A stretch of 64,000 bases of DNA from Neomicrococcus lactis (lineage in GTDB: Bacteria; Actinomycetota; Actinomycetes; Actinomycetales; Micrococcaceae), in assembly GCF_014200305.1 (NCBI RefSeq), contig NZ_JACHBL010000001.1, positions 1,488,001 through 1,552,000 on the forward strand, written 5' to 3'. Below are positions 9,901 through 17,996 of this stretch, piece after piece (positions within the stretch are counted from its first letter, which is position 1; every line of letters starts with the position of its first letter). The notes under the pieces are model-generated. The model was not told where the DNA came from. It searched no databases and saw only the letters and a program-made list of their open reading frames with translations. Position numbers and translations under genes: made by a program.

Positions 9901-10395
9901 GACCCGGTCATGCTGACCTTGGTCCTGCTCGTCGAGTTCGAGCATCGTGAGGCGCTCTCCATGACGCGTCACGGACAAGCCCACATCCAGCAAGGCGCGC
10001 TCGCGCCCGGCTTGAACCTGCTTACAACCGGCGATGACTACCGCCGGGGATCGCTCTACCGCGTCCAGCAGAACCGCAAGGGAATCTGGGGCTGGAGCTG
10101 CGTCGTCGTGGTGGATCCAGAGCCAATCCTGAATGTCCGCTTCCGGCTCGGGGAGGTGCTCGGAAGCCGCCGCCAGAGCCGTTCCGAAGCCGCCAGCGGG
10201 GGCTTCGAGGAACAGGGCCGTGGACGGCAAATGCTCGCGGAACAGCGCAGCCGTCTCATCAGTGGAGGCGGCATCTATAGCAATGAATTGGTCCGGAACA
10301 CGACTTTGGCCGCGCAGTGCGGCCAAAGTTTCCGGCAGATACGCTGCCCCGTTATGAGAAGCAATGACAGCGGTAATACGAACCCGGCTGTGAAT
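6961..10395 (-). CDS. Large family 2 glycosyltransferase with multi-spanning membrane domain
   Basis: About 1,144 residues if translated from the ATT that overlaps the whiB2 stop (TAATT). The N-terminal GT-A domain shows RITAVIASHNGAAYLPETLA, a metal-binding HHDD (97-98 for DD) and GDDIDLAWRA (197-206). It is followed by roughly a dozen hydrophobic segments and a C-terminal beta-rich region ending in a basic tail. Such proteins build envelope polysaccharide at the membrane. The first standard start is TTG at 10326, but using it removes the conserved first strand and HNG motif. No ATG/GTG/TTG exists between the upstream in-frame stop and 10326. It overlaps DUF5719 by 11 bases. Confidence 0.85.
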   Translation of the reverse strand: MHSRVRITAVIASHNGAAYLPETLAALRGQSRVPDQFIAIDAASTDETAALFREHLPSTALFLEAPAGGFGTALAAASEHLPEPEADIQDWLWIHHDDAAPAPDSLAVLLDAVERSPAVVIAGCKQVQAGRERALLDVGLSVTRHGERLTMLELDEQDQGQHDRVSDVFAVNSAGTLVRLDVWRRLQGFDPSLPFVGDDIDLAWRARAAGHRVVVVPQARMIHEPLGVKSRVDRTAQRRASSYLRLKHAPALALPFVALAVIFGGIGRFFSGVFAKDISYGAGQLGASFAPLWHPFKLFKARRLAAKTNSVPRSVVRRAFADPREVAHIRRRNRDLHAARVAAVSIPTASQAGGVSHSGGIAGSADLAHATGGHDDFEALEGTAKPSNIPALTALSVLTLVLSLVGFRQLLGAPSLVGGSLVPLSTSLAETWHNATSWWQNTFLGVAGATDPFDALILAANAVSGNHANVVGVTVYLGAMTLAAWSAYWFLRTVTSRIGWRFVGALLWAVHPTLFTALATGRPGAVLAHLVLPVAAGLLLAALGIKGGGPIDSQHGTRVAHRAGLSLALALISVGSPITGVFANLMIFVAAVVAAVVVAFVRSSRRRTGFSRRVRALWWTPLASLVVFAPLLVQSLSRWLSTPAANDGTPEHSVWTQAVRAFLLEPGQPQAYTPAPLWQQLLGFPVEFSTDASVFGLSVLVAVCVVSAPLVLIALIGFLRTGVTGAIARYAGLFGVLALVASGAATLVTVALDRGSVVVPYVGPLVSVFTLAMVTAAISAMRAGVPQAARRTGAAVLTLAVLASSAWFIVPRVASTTDADAIGAGQRVIAGRDSVLPATAADRGRGEFEERTLVIETGASDSKSEASPALQARLMNQAGDTLDSVSAVRSVASLGGTLWTPERVDASAADSELRNVVGSIVTGNSTDVRATLAGMGVSFVVIDGIVDPTDPLLSRIRSIPGLAEVGDTSAGWLWRVGPLDGVTEATGQPAASTANVRVLNADGSVAQFVPSNFSKVKNFALPQGDAGRVVVLAQQRDSGWMAHLNGQQLERAINVPGVPAWAQAFQLPETAGTLEIRYESPWRVPVFVGGALILLVILLLAIPLPKRQLARLSEAQRYRKETPVRRTDAEEQTATTAEEVSHVE

Positions 10396-11009
10396 TAGAC
10401 TGCTCGCTTCCGCAATCGGCGGCGCTCACGCTCGCTCATGCCACCCCAAATACCAAAACGCTCATCATTCTTCAGCGCGTATTCAAGGCACTCTTGGCGA
10501 ACCGTGCACTGCGCGCATACCTTCTTGGCGTCGCGAGTGGATCCGCCTTTCTCAGGGAAGAACGCCTCAGGATCAGTCTGAGCACACAGCGATTCAGACT
10601 GCCATGCGAGTTCGCCCTCGTCAGCTACGCCGAACAACGTCGGCATGCCAATCCAGGACTTCGCGGCAGCGTTCTTCTTTTCCCGACGCGCCTCACGGTC
10701 ACGGTTCGGTGAAACTTCGAGTGGTGCAACAGGTACCGGCGACTCCCCCGAGCGCTCTGGCAACAAGTTCACTACATCGCCCATTCCGCCCTGAATTGCG
10801 GATGGCGCGCCAGACTCATCGAGGTCATATTCCGCCAAAAGCGCGGTTGCTTGATCCTCGAGAGAAAGCTTGCTTTCTTCGTATCGCTTGGCTGCATCCG
10901 GATCTGCCGGGTCTACAAACCAATCGGAAGGAACCGCTCGGGTTCCCGTGCGCCATGGTGACGCGGTTGTTTCTTCAGTTTCTACATACAGGCGATCTGC
11001 TTGGCCCAT
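10395..11009 (-). CDS. whiB2: WhiB2-type iron-sulfur transcriptional regulator with long N-terminal extension
   Basis: The C-terminal half is a complete Wbl domain: cysteines 142, 165, 168 and 174 for the [4Fe-4S] cluster, the GIWGG turn (186-190) and a basic ERERRRLRKRAV tail that contacts DNA. The sequence LCAQTDPEAFFPEKGGSTRD matches the WhiB2/WhmD group, which controls septation and cell division. About 120 acidic, low-complexity residues precede the domain; an internal ATG at residue 122 (10646) would give the classical short form. The long start is favoured by AGGGGAAGGG eight bases upstream. Neighbours (glycosyltransferase, DUF5719) suggest an envelope/division role. Confidence 0.92.
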   Translation of the reverse strand: MGQADRLYVETEETTASPWRTGTRAVPSDWFVDPADPDAAKRYEESKLSLEDQATALLAEYDLDESGAPSAIQGGMGDVVNLLPERSGESPVPVAPLEVSPNRDREARREKKNAAAKSWIGMPTLFGVADEGELAWQSESLCAQTDPEAFFPEKGGSTRDAKKVCAQCTVRQECLEYALKNDERFGIWGGMSERERRRLRKRAV

Positions 11010-11336
11010 TGCTGCACCCTTCCCCTAGCTCGCTTGTGGAATCCGTTCATAATTACATCGGTGTAAGTCATACATCGTCAAGCCCGGCGGAGATTGTACG
11101 GAGCTACTTTCCGGTCGAGTTGGCGCAACACGCCGCTAACACCCGCGAAATTCCGGCGCGCCGCTTATAGGCTTTCAGGGTTTTCTCAGGTATGTCTCAA
11201 CCCTAGGTTGAAGCTTTTTTGGTTGAATGCTTCTCTAAATCTCTTTCAACTGCGCTAAATCCGTAGCGATTTCGCCGACAGCCCAGCTTCGAACCCAGCA
11301 ATTGCCCCGCGGCCGCTATAGGTCCAAGCTAGGTAC
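11010..11336. promoter_or_regulatory. Divergent intergenic region between whiB2 and TIGR03089 gene
   Basis: 327 bases without a credible gene. It must hold both promoters. I see a TACAAT-like -10 on the minus strand at 11093-11098 that could serve whiB2 with a leader of about 75 bases. At 11197-11211 a short inverted repeat (TCAACC, CTA, GGTTGA) is followed by a run of six T, and GTTGAA recurs at 11208 and 11222 and inverted at 11245. No riboswitch or known RNA was recognised. Confidence 0.4.
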
Positions 11337-12095
11337 ATGACCGCAAATCCAGAGACCTTCGCAGAGCACATCTTCGGCCGCCTCCGCCATCAGAACCACC
11401 CCGCACTCGTGTGGTACTCCGCCGACGGCGAGCGCATCGAGCTCTCTGGCCGCGTGGTGGATAACTGGGTAGCGAAGTCTGCCAACTTCTTGGTGGAGCA
11501 GTTTGACGCAGCCCCGGGCGAGACCGTTGGCGTGCAGGCGCCGCTGCATTGGAAGTCGCTGGCTTTTGCGTTCGCTGTGCTTCAGTCAGGCGCTACGTTG
11601 GCAGGTCCAGACCGCACCAACCTAGATGTGTTGTTCACCGACCGTCCCGAACTTGCCGACGAAATCAACCACCACGGCGAAACTCTTGTGGTGACCTTGC
11701 CGTCTCTAGCGTTCCAATACCCCGGCGATCTCGCGGTGCACCTCACGGATTACTCCGCTGAAGTGCGCGCATTTGCGGATTACTTTGCACCACAGCCGGT
11801 TCCCGCGGACGCTATCGCGATCGACGCGCTGTCCGGCCAGCTGACGTACGCAGCATTTATGGATGCAGTGACGGCGCGGATGACGGCTCTCCAGCACGAC
11901 GCCGCAGCCTCACCCGAGGTGCCACTCGTTGCGTTGATGAGGGCCGAGACTCTCGGGTCGACGCCCGATTATCGGACGGCCCTGGTGGACGCGGCGGCGG
12001 TATGGGTGTTGGGCGGAACCGTGGTGCTCGTGGGAGATGGCAAAGAAGTCACGGACCGCATTCGTTCTGACGAGCGGATTGTGATCGAGCTCTAG
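11337..12095 (+). CDS. TIGR03089 family protein
   Basis: 252 residues resembling the N-terminal part of acyl-adenylating enzymes (PALVWYSADGERIELSGRVV, then NWVAKSANFL) but lacking the AMP-binding core, which defines the actinobacterial TIGR03089 family of unknown function. The ending LGGTVVLVGDGKEVTDRIRS is also typical. The start has almost no ribosome binding site; a TATAGG box lies about 16 bases upstream, so a very short leader is possible. It is divergent from whiB2 and convergent with the GtrA gene. Confidence 0.85.
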   Translation: MTANPETFAEHIFGRLRHQNHPALVWYSADGERIELSGRVVDNWVAKSANFLVEQFDAAPGETVGVQAPLHWKSLAFAFAVLQSGATLAGPDRTNLDVLFTDRPELADEINHHGETLVVTLPSLAFQYPGDLAVHLTDYSAEVRAFADYFAPQPVPADAIAIDALSGQLTYAAFMDAVTARMTALQHDAAASPEVPLVALMRAETLGSTPDYRTALVDAAAVWVLGGTVVLVGDGKEVTDRIRSDERIVIEL

Positions 12096-12124
12096 AGCAC
12101 GGCGCTTGTCAGCGCTTCAGACAG

Positions 12125-12718
12125 TTAGTACCGGTCCGAAGAATCGTTGTACGGAAGGGCGTCGTCGTTTTCCGAGCGCAGGCCATGCGTTGACTTCACG
12201 TGGGAGGACGGCACCGTTGGAATGGCGCCGGTGAAGATCACTTCGCGGTCGTGAGCAAATTCTGGCTCGGCATCCAGCTCTTCGGTGAAGACCCAGAAGC
12301 GGTAGGCGAAGAAGCGGAAGATGGTGCCCAGGATCAGGCCCACCACGGAGCCGGCAATAAAGAGGCTGGTCTTGTCCGTGAGGCCAATCCAATACTTGGT
12401 CACCCACACACAGGCTGCGGCAATGCCGAGGCCAATGGCGTTCATGAGCAAGAACATGAGGGCTTCGCGAACCAAGTTCGCTTGGCGGCGGTGACGGAAA
12501 GTCCACCAGCGGTTGGCCATCCACGAGAAAATGGTGGCGACAATACCGGCGACAACTTTGGCCTTGACCTCAGAGTCATGCATCGGTCCAGCGAGTAGCC
12601 AGATAAAGATGCCGGAGTCAATGACGAAGGCGATTGCACCGACAACACCGAATTTCATGACTTCGCGCCACATCATGGACACGAGTCCCTTGGCGCGAAC
12701 AATTAGATCTTTCAGCAC
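12125..12718 (-). CDS. GtrA family membrane protein
   Basis: About 197 residues with four membrane segments, beginning MKFGVVGAIAFVIDSGIFIW (the classical GtrA opening) and containing FSWMANRWWTFRHRR and RFFAYRFWVF. GtrA-like proteins are thought to flip or help transfer lipid-linked sugars for envelope glycosylation. The hydrophilic C-terminus is about 45 residues. I used GTG at 12718, which has GGGAGG only two bases upstream; TTG at 12745 and an internal GTG are alternatives. In many Actinobacteria this gene is beside purK, as here (divergent). Confidence 0.9.
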   Translation of the reverse strand: MLKDLIVRAKGLVSMMWREVMKFGVVGAIAFVIDSGIFIWLLAGPMHDSEVKAKVVAGIVATIFSWMANRWWTFRHRRQANLVREALMFLLMNAIGLGIAAACVWVTKYWIGLTDKTSLFIAGSVVGLILGTIFRFFAYRFWVFTEELDAEPEFAHDREVIFTGAIPTVPSSHVKSTHGLRSENDDALPYNDSSDRY

Positions 12719-12845
12719 GACCTCCCAATGCCGTAGACGAGCCAATCGCTAATTGTAGGGCGCAGGGCTGAATGTTCCCCAAAAATGTGCCGTTCGGCAT
12801 GTTCGCAAGGTCTCACCTCATAGCCAGTCCTTGTAGTCTGGATGG

Positions 12846-13994
12846 GTGACTTTTCCCCTGATAGGCGTTGTTGGCGGCGGCCAGCTTGCGCGCATGATGC
12901 TGCCCGAGGCCAACCATCTTGGTTACCGTATTTCTGTATTGGCTGAAGGAACCGACGTTTCCACGGCTCTTGCAGCCCCTGAATCGCCTGTGGGTGACTA
13001 CAAGGATCTGGAGACGCTGCGCGCTTTTGCCGCAGGAAAAGCCGTGGTCACTTTTGATCACGAGCACGTTCCCACCGAGCACCTCCACGCTCTTCTTGCC
13101 GAAGGCGTGAACGTTCAGCCGGTGCCGGAAGCGCTCATTTATGCGCAGGACAAGCTCGAGATGCGTAAGAAGATCGAAGAGCTGGGCCTGCCGAATCCGC
13201 GCTGGCGCGAAGTGCATTCCGTTGAAGAGCTCTCCGCGTTCGGTCACGAGATCGGTTTCCCGGTCATCCTCAAGACCCCGCGCGGCGGTTATGACGGTAA
13301 GGGAGTGGCTTTCGTTAATAATGACGACGACGCCGCAGCCCTGTCCTCATGGTTCACCGGTTCCGCGTTGCTCGCCGAAGAGAAGGTCAACTTCACTCGC
13401 GAGCTTTCCGCTCTGGTGGCACGCCGTCCATCAGGTGATGCACGTGCGTGGCCAGTGGTTCACACCATTCAGGTTGATGGCGTGTGCGACGAAGTGATCG
13501 CCCCAGCTCAAGAGCTGCCAGAAGAGACTGTAGAGGCAGCTCAAGAAGCAGCACTGTCAATCGCTCACGCCTTAGGCGTCACCGGCGTCATGGCCGCCGA
13601 GTTGTTTGAGACTCCTGGCGTGGGTCCGGGCTTCATGATTAACGAGCTCGCGATGCGCCCTCACAACACCGGTCACTGGACACAAAACGGTTCGGTCACG
13701 AATCAGTTCGAGCAGCACCTACGTGCCGTCTTGGATTTGCCGCTGGGAACCACGGATGTGATTGCCCCCGTGAGCGTGATGAAGAACATTTTGGGCGGAT
13801 CTAACCCAAATCTGCATAATGCTCTGCCTGCTGCGCTAGATATCGATTCGGGCGCAAAAGTGCATCTTTATGGGAAGGGTGTTAAACCCGGGCGTAAGAT
13901 CGGGCATATTAATGTCATAGGCGGACGCGACGAGAACATCGAGCACGTCCGGGCGCGAGCGGCGGCCGTCGCTTCAGCACTGAGGGACGCTTAA
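12846..13994 (+). CDS. purK: 5-(carboxyamino)imidazole ribonucleotide synthase
   Basis: ATP-grasp enzyme that carboxylates AIR with bicarbonate in purine synthesis; its unstable product is the substrate of PurE, encoded next. The 382-residue protein has the N-terminal IGVVGGGQLARMM, the ATP-grasp segment VILKTPRGGYDGKGV (about 140-155) and the late block ELAMRPHNTGHWT. It is complete and of normal length. GTG start at 12846. One GCGGCGTCGT motif (minus orientation, 13327-13336) falls in codons for DDDAAA in a surface-like stretch. Confidence 0.97.
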   Translation: MTFPLIGVVGGGQLARMMLPEANHLGYRISVLAEGTDVSTALAAPESPVGDYKDLETLRAFAAGKAVVTFDHEHVPTEHLHALLAEGVNVQPVPEALIYAQDKLEMRKKIEELGLPNPRWREVHSVEELSAFGHEIGFPVILKTPRGGYDGKGVAFVNNDDDAAALSSWFTGSALLAEEKVNFTRELSALVARRPSGDARAWPVVHTIQVDGVCDEVIAPAQELPEETVEAAQEAALSIAHALGVTGVMAAELFETPGVGPGFMINELAMRPHNTGHWTQNGSVTNQFEQHLRAVLDLPLGTTDVIAPVSVMKNILGGSNPNLHNALPAALDIDSGAKVHLYGKGVKPGRKIGHINVIGGRDENIEHVRARAAAVASALRDA

Positions 13995-14057
13995 CCGGCT
14001 GACAAGGCCGTGTAGCTTCTAATCCCCACGAATCAACGATTACTGAGGTACTTCACT

Positions 14058-14621
14058 GTGAACCAGCACGCAGATATGACGAATGCTGACCCGAAGGGGC
14101 CAGACACTCCAGAAGAGCGCCCACTGGTTGGCATCGTGATGGGTTCAGACTCTGACTGGCCCACCATGAAACTCGCGGCTGAAGCCCTTGAAGAGTTCGG
14201 CATCCCGTTTGAGGCCAAAGTTGTTTCGGCGCACCGCATGCCCGAAGACATGATCGCTTACGGACGAGAAGCTCACGATCGTGGCCTCAAAGTCATCATC
14301 GCGGGCGCCGGCGGAGCCGCACACTTGCCGGGCATGCTCGCCTCCGTGACTCCGCTTCCGGTGGTGGGTGTTCCTGTTCCGTTGAAGTACCTCGACGGCA
14401 TGGATTCCCTGCTTTCGATCGTGCAGATGCCCGCAGGCGTTCCCGTTGCCACCGTTTCTATCGGTGGCGCACGCAATGCTGGCCTGTTGGCCGTCCGCAT
14501 GCTGTCCATTGGCGACAACGAACTCGCCGCTGATCTTCGCGCTCAGCTCTTGGACTTCGCTCAAGAACTGAGGAAAACCGCCATTCGAAAGGGCCAAGCC
14601 CTGCAGGAGGCGCGAGCGTGA
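14058..14621 (+). CDS. purE: N5-carboxyaminoimidazole ribonucleotide mutase
   Basis: Converts N5-CAIR to CAIR. Class I PurE motifs are all present: [13 protein letters not shown] (about 25-37), SAHRMPE (about 57-63) and [11 protein letters not shown] (about 83-93), then [14 protein letters not shown]. The 187-residue protein carries a hydrophilic N-terminal extension of about 20 residues relative to minimal PurE. It follows purK by 63 bases, and its stop overlaps the GTG of the LCP gene by four bases, so the two are translationally coupled. Confidence 0.97.
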   Translation: MNQHADMTNADPKGPDTPEERPLVGIVMGSDSDWPTMKLAAEALEEFGIPFEAKVVSAHRMPEDMIAYGREAHDRGLKVIIAGAGGAAHLPGMLASVTPLPVVGVPVPLKYLDGMDSLLSIVQMPAGVPVATVSIGGARNAGLLAVRMLSIGDNELAADLRAQLLDFAQELRKTAIRKGQALQEARA

Positions 14622-16360
14622 CCTACAACGGCCCAGACGATTACAACAACGACTCCCAGCTCCCCGGTCACGAGGATCACCACTCCTCGCGCCGTGCACG
14701 CCGCGAGGCACGCTTGGCGGAGTCTCACGAGTCGCTGACCGAGGTCAGCCCACTTCGCAACCCGGAAGGCGCATCCGCTCGCACTCGCAGCGGCCGCGCC
14801 ATCATGCTTTTGTTGCTCACTATTTTTGTTCCAGGTGGCGCCCAGATTGTGGCGGGTAACCGCAAGATCGGTCGCTTCGCTCTGACCGTGACCCTGATCT
14901 GCTGGGCCGCCTTGCTGGTCATCCTCGCGTTGTTCTTGATTGACCGCGGCATCCTGTTTGAGTTCTTCGCCAACACCAAGGTGCAGTTCGTGCTGGCTAT
15001 TGTGTTGGCAGCGCTGGCCGTCGGCTGGCTCTTGCTGTTCGCCAACACGTTGTTCCTGATCAAACCCAAGTTGTTGGCTCCGGGCATGCTGGCGATCGTT
15101 TCTGTTATCGCCATCGTCGCGGTTCTCGCGACCTCCGGCCTTTTGGGGTACGGCTCCTACGTGGTCAATACCGGCCGCGACACCATCACGCAGGTCTTTG
15201 AAGAAGGTCCTGCCTTTGAGCCAGTGGATGGCCGCTACAACCTCTTAGTCCTCGGTGGCGACGCGGGCGAAAACCGCGTGAGCCTTCGTCCGGACTCCAC
15301 CTCTATTTGGAGCGTGGACGCCAAGACCGGTCAGATCGCCATCATTTCCATCCCGCGTAACTTCCAGAACACTCCATTCCCGGAGTCTTCACCCATGCAC
15401 AAGCTGTACCCCAACGGCTTCAACTGTGGTGACGAGTGCATCTTCAACGCCATCTACTCCAAGGTGGAAGAAAAGCACAAGGACCTTTACCCCGGCGTGG
15501 AAAACCCCGGCGCACAGGCCACCATGGAAGGTGTTGAAGGCATTACGGGCTTGAAGATTCAGGGCTACGTTGTGGTGGATATGGCCGGCTTCTCCGAGTT
15601 CATCAACGCTATGGGCGGCGTGGACATCAACAGCGGCGGCTGGGTACCTTGGCGCGGCCCTGTTCGCACCGATACCGCCGTCCGCACTCGCTGGTTTGAG
15701 CCTGGAACGCACCATTTCACGGGCGAGCAGGCTCTTTGGTACGCGCGTTCTCGCTACTTCACCTCTGACTACCACCGCATCCGTCGCCAGCAATGCATGC
15801 AGGATGCCATGGTCAAGCAGTTCAACCCACAGACCGTGATCACGCGCTTTGGCCAGATCATGAGCGCCGGAAAGCAGTTGGTCCAGACCAACATTCCGCA
15901 GTCTCAGCTTGGTAGCTTCGTGAACCTCGCAGATAAGTCTCGCGATTACGACGTCACTCGTTTGACCCTTGGCGCTCCGGACTTTGGAACTGCGGCGGAA
16001 CGCTTCTCTACCTATCCTGACTTTGACCAGATCAAGGCCCGCATTCCACAAGTGCTTGCGGAAGCCTCGGGAGGCAAAAAGAAGGAAACGGAAAGCGCGG
16101 CACCTACTAGCGCGGCGTCGTCGTCCTCCGCGAGTGGCTCCGCCAGCGCTTCCGCAGGCGCAAGCACAAGTGCAGCCGCCAGCGCTAGCGCCAGCTCTTC
16201 TAGCGACGATGAAGTCATTCAGGAAACTGAGACGGTTCCTACTACTCAGCCGGACGGCTCCCCCATCACGGAGGACTACTTGATCCAGCTCGAGGCGCAG
16301 GGCAACACGGGGCTGCTCGAACTCATTGCAAGCACCAACTCCAAGTGCTCGGCGGGATAA
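14618..16360 (+). CDS. LytR-CpsA-Psr (LCP) family cell-wall polymer ligase
   Basis: 580 residues. A basic cytoplasmic N-terminus precedes four hydrophobic segments (about 62-80, 86-108, 122-147, 154-178), then the extracellular LCP domain (about 205-470) with [21 protein letters not shown] and SIPRN, the residues that bind polyprenyl-pyrophosphate. LCP proteins attach teichoic-acid-like or other glycopolymers to peptidoglycan. Residues about 495-545 form a Ser/Ala-rich linker with low complexity. It is coupled to purE by a four-base overlap and to manA by a two-base gap, suggesting a link between sugar-nucleotide supply and wall glycopolymers. Confidence 0.93.
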   Translation: MTYNGPDDYNNDSQLPGHEDHHSSRRARREARLAESHESLTEVSPLRNPEGASARTRSGRAIMLLLLTIFVPGGAQIVAGNRKIGRFALTVTLICWAALLVILALFLIDRGILFEFFANTKVQFVLAIVLAALAVGWLLLFANTLFLIKPKLLAPGMLAIVSVIAIVAVLATSGLLGYGSYVVNTGRDTITQVFEEGPAFEPVDGRYNLLVLGGDAGENRVSLRPDSTSIWSVDAKTGQIAIISIPRNFQNTPFPESSPMHKLYPNGFNCGDECIFNAIYSKVEEKHKDLYPGVENPGAQATMEGVEGITGLKIQGYVVVDMAGFSEFINAMGGVDINSGGWVPWRGPVRTDTAVRTRWFEPGTHHFTGEQALWYARSRYFTSDYHRIRRQQCMQDAMVKQFNPQTVITRFGQIMSAGKQLVQTNIPQSQLGSFVNLADKSRDYDVTRLTLGAPDFGTAAERFSTYPDFDQIKARIPQVLAEASGGKKKETESAAPTSAASSSSASGSASASAGASTSAAASASASSSSDDEVIQETETVPTTQPDGSPITEDYLIQLEAQGNTGLLELIASTNSKCSAG

Positions 16361-16362
16361 CG

Positions 16363-17697
16363 ATGTATCGACTTCAAAATTCCGTGCGCAACTATGCGTG
16401 GGGGTCCGAAACGGCGCTCGCTGAGATCCTTCACACCACGCCTTCTGGCAAGCCAGAGGCGGAACTGTGGATTGGCGCTCATCCTGACGCGCCGTCCGTG
16501 GTGTTGAGTGAGGGTGCGCGCGCCGGACAGCCTTTGGATGCGGCCATTGAGGACGACGCCGAACGTATGCTTGGCAGCGCACGTGAGCAGTTCGGGCACT
16601 TGCCTTTCCTCATGAAATTGTTGTGCGCCGCGCAGCCGCTCTCCATTCAGGTACACCCCACGCAAGAGCAGGCTCAGGCCGGTTTTGCGCGAGAAGATGC
16701 GGCTGGCATCCCCCGCGATGCAGCGAACCGCAACTACAAGGACGCCAACCACAAGCCGGAGATGATCTTCGCGCTCACGCGTTTTGATGCGCTGTGTGGC
16801 TTTGCGCCTGTTCGCGAGACCGCCGAGCTGTTTGAAGCGTGGGCGACGTTCCTCGAGACTCAGCAAGCCCTGAGCCTCGACACCACCACCATTCCCATCC
16901 TCAACGCGGCTACCTCGCGCGATGAGATCGTCAATGCGGACCGTGCTGTTGACCAGGCGCGCTCGTTGGCCGGGCTGTTGGTGGGTTCTGACTCTGACGA
17001 GAACGCCCTTCAGGACACCTTTTCGCTGATCCTCAAGGGCGGCACGGGCGTGCGGGCTTTGGCCTCCACCGCTCCGCTGCTCGCTTCCGCCGGAGCCAAG
17101 CTGCCTGCTCGACTCGTGGAGCTTGCTGAAATCGCCAAGATTCACCCTGGTGATCCCGGGCTCGTGGTGTCGCTGTTGCTGAACCGCGTCAGCTTGATGC
17201 CCGGCGAGACCATTTACTTGCCTGCCGGAAACGTCCACGCGTATTTGCGCGGCACGGGCGTGGAAGTCATGGCGTCCTCTGACAACGTCCTGCGCGGCGG
17301 CCTGACGGCCAAGCACATCGACCTCAATGAGCTCGTCTCTACGGTGAACTTCAGCGTGGTGGACGTTCCGCATGTGGAAGCTCACCTCACGGATCTGGGC
17401 CAAGAGCTGTACCAGCCACCGTTTGACGAGTTCCAGCTGCAACGCATTGAGCTCTCCCCCACCGAGATGCCATCTGGCGGCGACGTGGTGCTGGCTCAGT
17501 CTGGCCCGGCCGTTGTCCTGGTGACGCGTGGATCGCTGCTCTTGCAGTCCCCTACCTCCACGTTGGAGCTGAAGGTCGGCGAATCGGCGTTCGTGCCGGC
17601 TGCCGAGTCTCCAGTGGTGATTCGCTCTGCAGGTCCCGAAGGCGGAACCGCCTTCGCTACAACGGTCTCCGAGGCGTCTCCGACCCCTCCACTCTGA
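16363..17697 (+). CDS. manA: Mannose-6-phosphate isomerase, class I
   Basis: Interconverts fructose-6-phosphate and mannose-6-phosphate for mannosylated envelope components. The 444-residue protein opens with YRLQNSVRNYAWGS, and carries the zinc site segments LSIQVHPT (about 87-94), NHKPEMIFAL (about 125-134) and PAGNVHAYLRGTGVEVMA in the cupin barrel. The ATG is preceded by GGCGGGAT and lies two bases after the LCP stop. Its stop codon is the beginning of a tandem 23-bp repeat array. Confidence 0.96.
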   Translation: MYRLQNSVRNYAWGSETALAEILHTTPSGKPEAELWIGAHPDAPSVVLSEGARAGQPLDAAIEDDAERMLGSAREQFGHLPFLMKLLCAAQPLSIQVHPTQEQAQAGFAREDAAGIPRDAANRNYKDANHKPEMIFALTRFDALCGFAPVRETAELFEAWATFLETQQALSLDTTTIPILNAATSRDEIVNADRAVDQARSLAGLLVGSDSDENALQDTFSLILKGGTGVRALASTAPLLASAGAKLPARLVELAEIAKIHPGDPGLVVSLLLNRVSLMPGETIYLPAGNVHAYLRGTGVEVMASSDNVLRGGLTAKHIDLNELVSTVNFSVVDVPHVEAHLTDLGQELYQPPFDEFQLQRIELSPTEMPSGGDVVLAQSGPAVVLVTRGSLLLQSPTSTLELKVGESAFVPAAESPVVIRSAGPEGGTAFATTVSEASPTPPL

Positions 17698-17787
17698 GGC
17701 CACATTTCGCTCCAATGCGAGACCACGTTTCGCCCCAATGCGAGACCACGTTTCCCTCCAGTGCGAGGCCACTTTGCGGCTAGAAAA
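17696..17787 (+). repeat. Tandem array of four 23-bp units, forward arm of palindromic repeat
   Basis: Units start at 17696, 17719, 17742 and 17765 with exact 23-base spacing and a GAGRCCAC(G)TTTCGC core; the first overlaps the manA stop codon. They are contiguous without spacers. The core is the same orientation class as the TGTGAG arm seen at 29076 and 53823. Confidence 0.85.
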
Positions 17788-17800
17788 CTCGATTTCCTAG
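17780..17800. repeat. Central imperfect palindrome of the 17.7-kb repeat
   Basis: CTAGAAAA, five-base centre, ATTTCCTAG: the two halves match as inverted repeats apart from one position. It separates the forward tandem units from the reverse ones, making the whole 17696-17884 block roughly symmetrical. Confidence 0.65.
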
Positions 17801-17804
17801 CTGC

Positions 17805-17884
17805 AAACGGTCCTCACATAGCCAGGTTTGTAGCGTTTTGGCCTCACATGGGTTGGGGCGCTGTAGCGTTTTGGCCTCACATTC
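17805..17884 (-). repeat. Three reverse-oriented repeat units (33-bp spacing)
   Basis: TGTAGCGTTTTGGCCTCACA occurs at 17829 and again at 17862; a diverged copy (GCAAACGGTCCTCACATAG) precedes them. Read on the minus strand each contains TGTGAGG(C/A)C and ends in CTACA, matching the arms of the repeats at 29.1 and 53.8 kb. Confidence 0.8.
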
Positions 17885-17934
17885 ACGTGGGAGAGCAGCC
17901 CTGCCGCCACATTCATCCGGCAAAGCAACGAAAA

Positions 17935-17975
17935 CGCCCGCCAACGTCTGGTCGATGACCTTCAGCTGCCGGGCG
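17935..17975 (-). terminator. Likely terminator of glpX
   Basis: CGCCCG at 17935-17940 pairs with CGGGCG at 17970-17975; on the minus strand the stem is followed by TTTTCG. The loop is long (29 bases), so efficiency is uncertain. Confidence 0.45.
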
Positions 17976-17996
17976 CCGTCGTACTGTAGTGAAAAC

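Noticed and set aside
17696-17787. CRISPR-like array of 23-bp units
   Set aside because: Same reasons: tandem without spacers, no cas genes, and inverted counterparts downstream.
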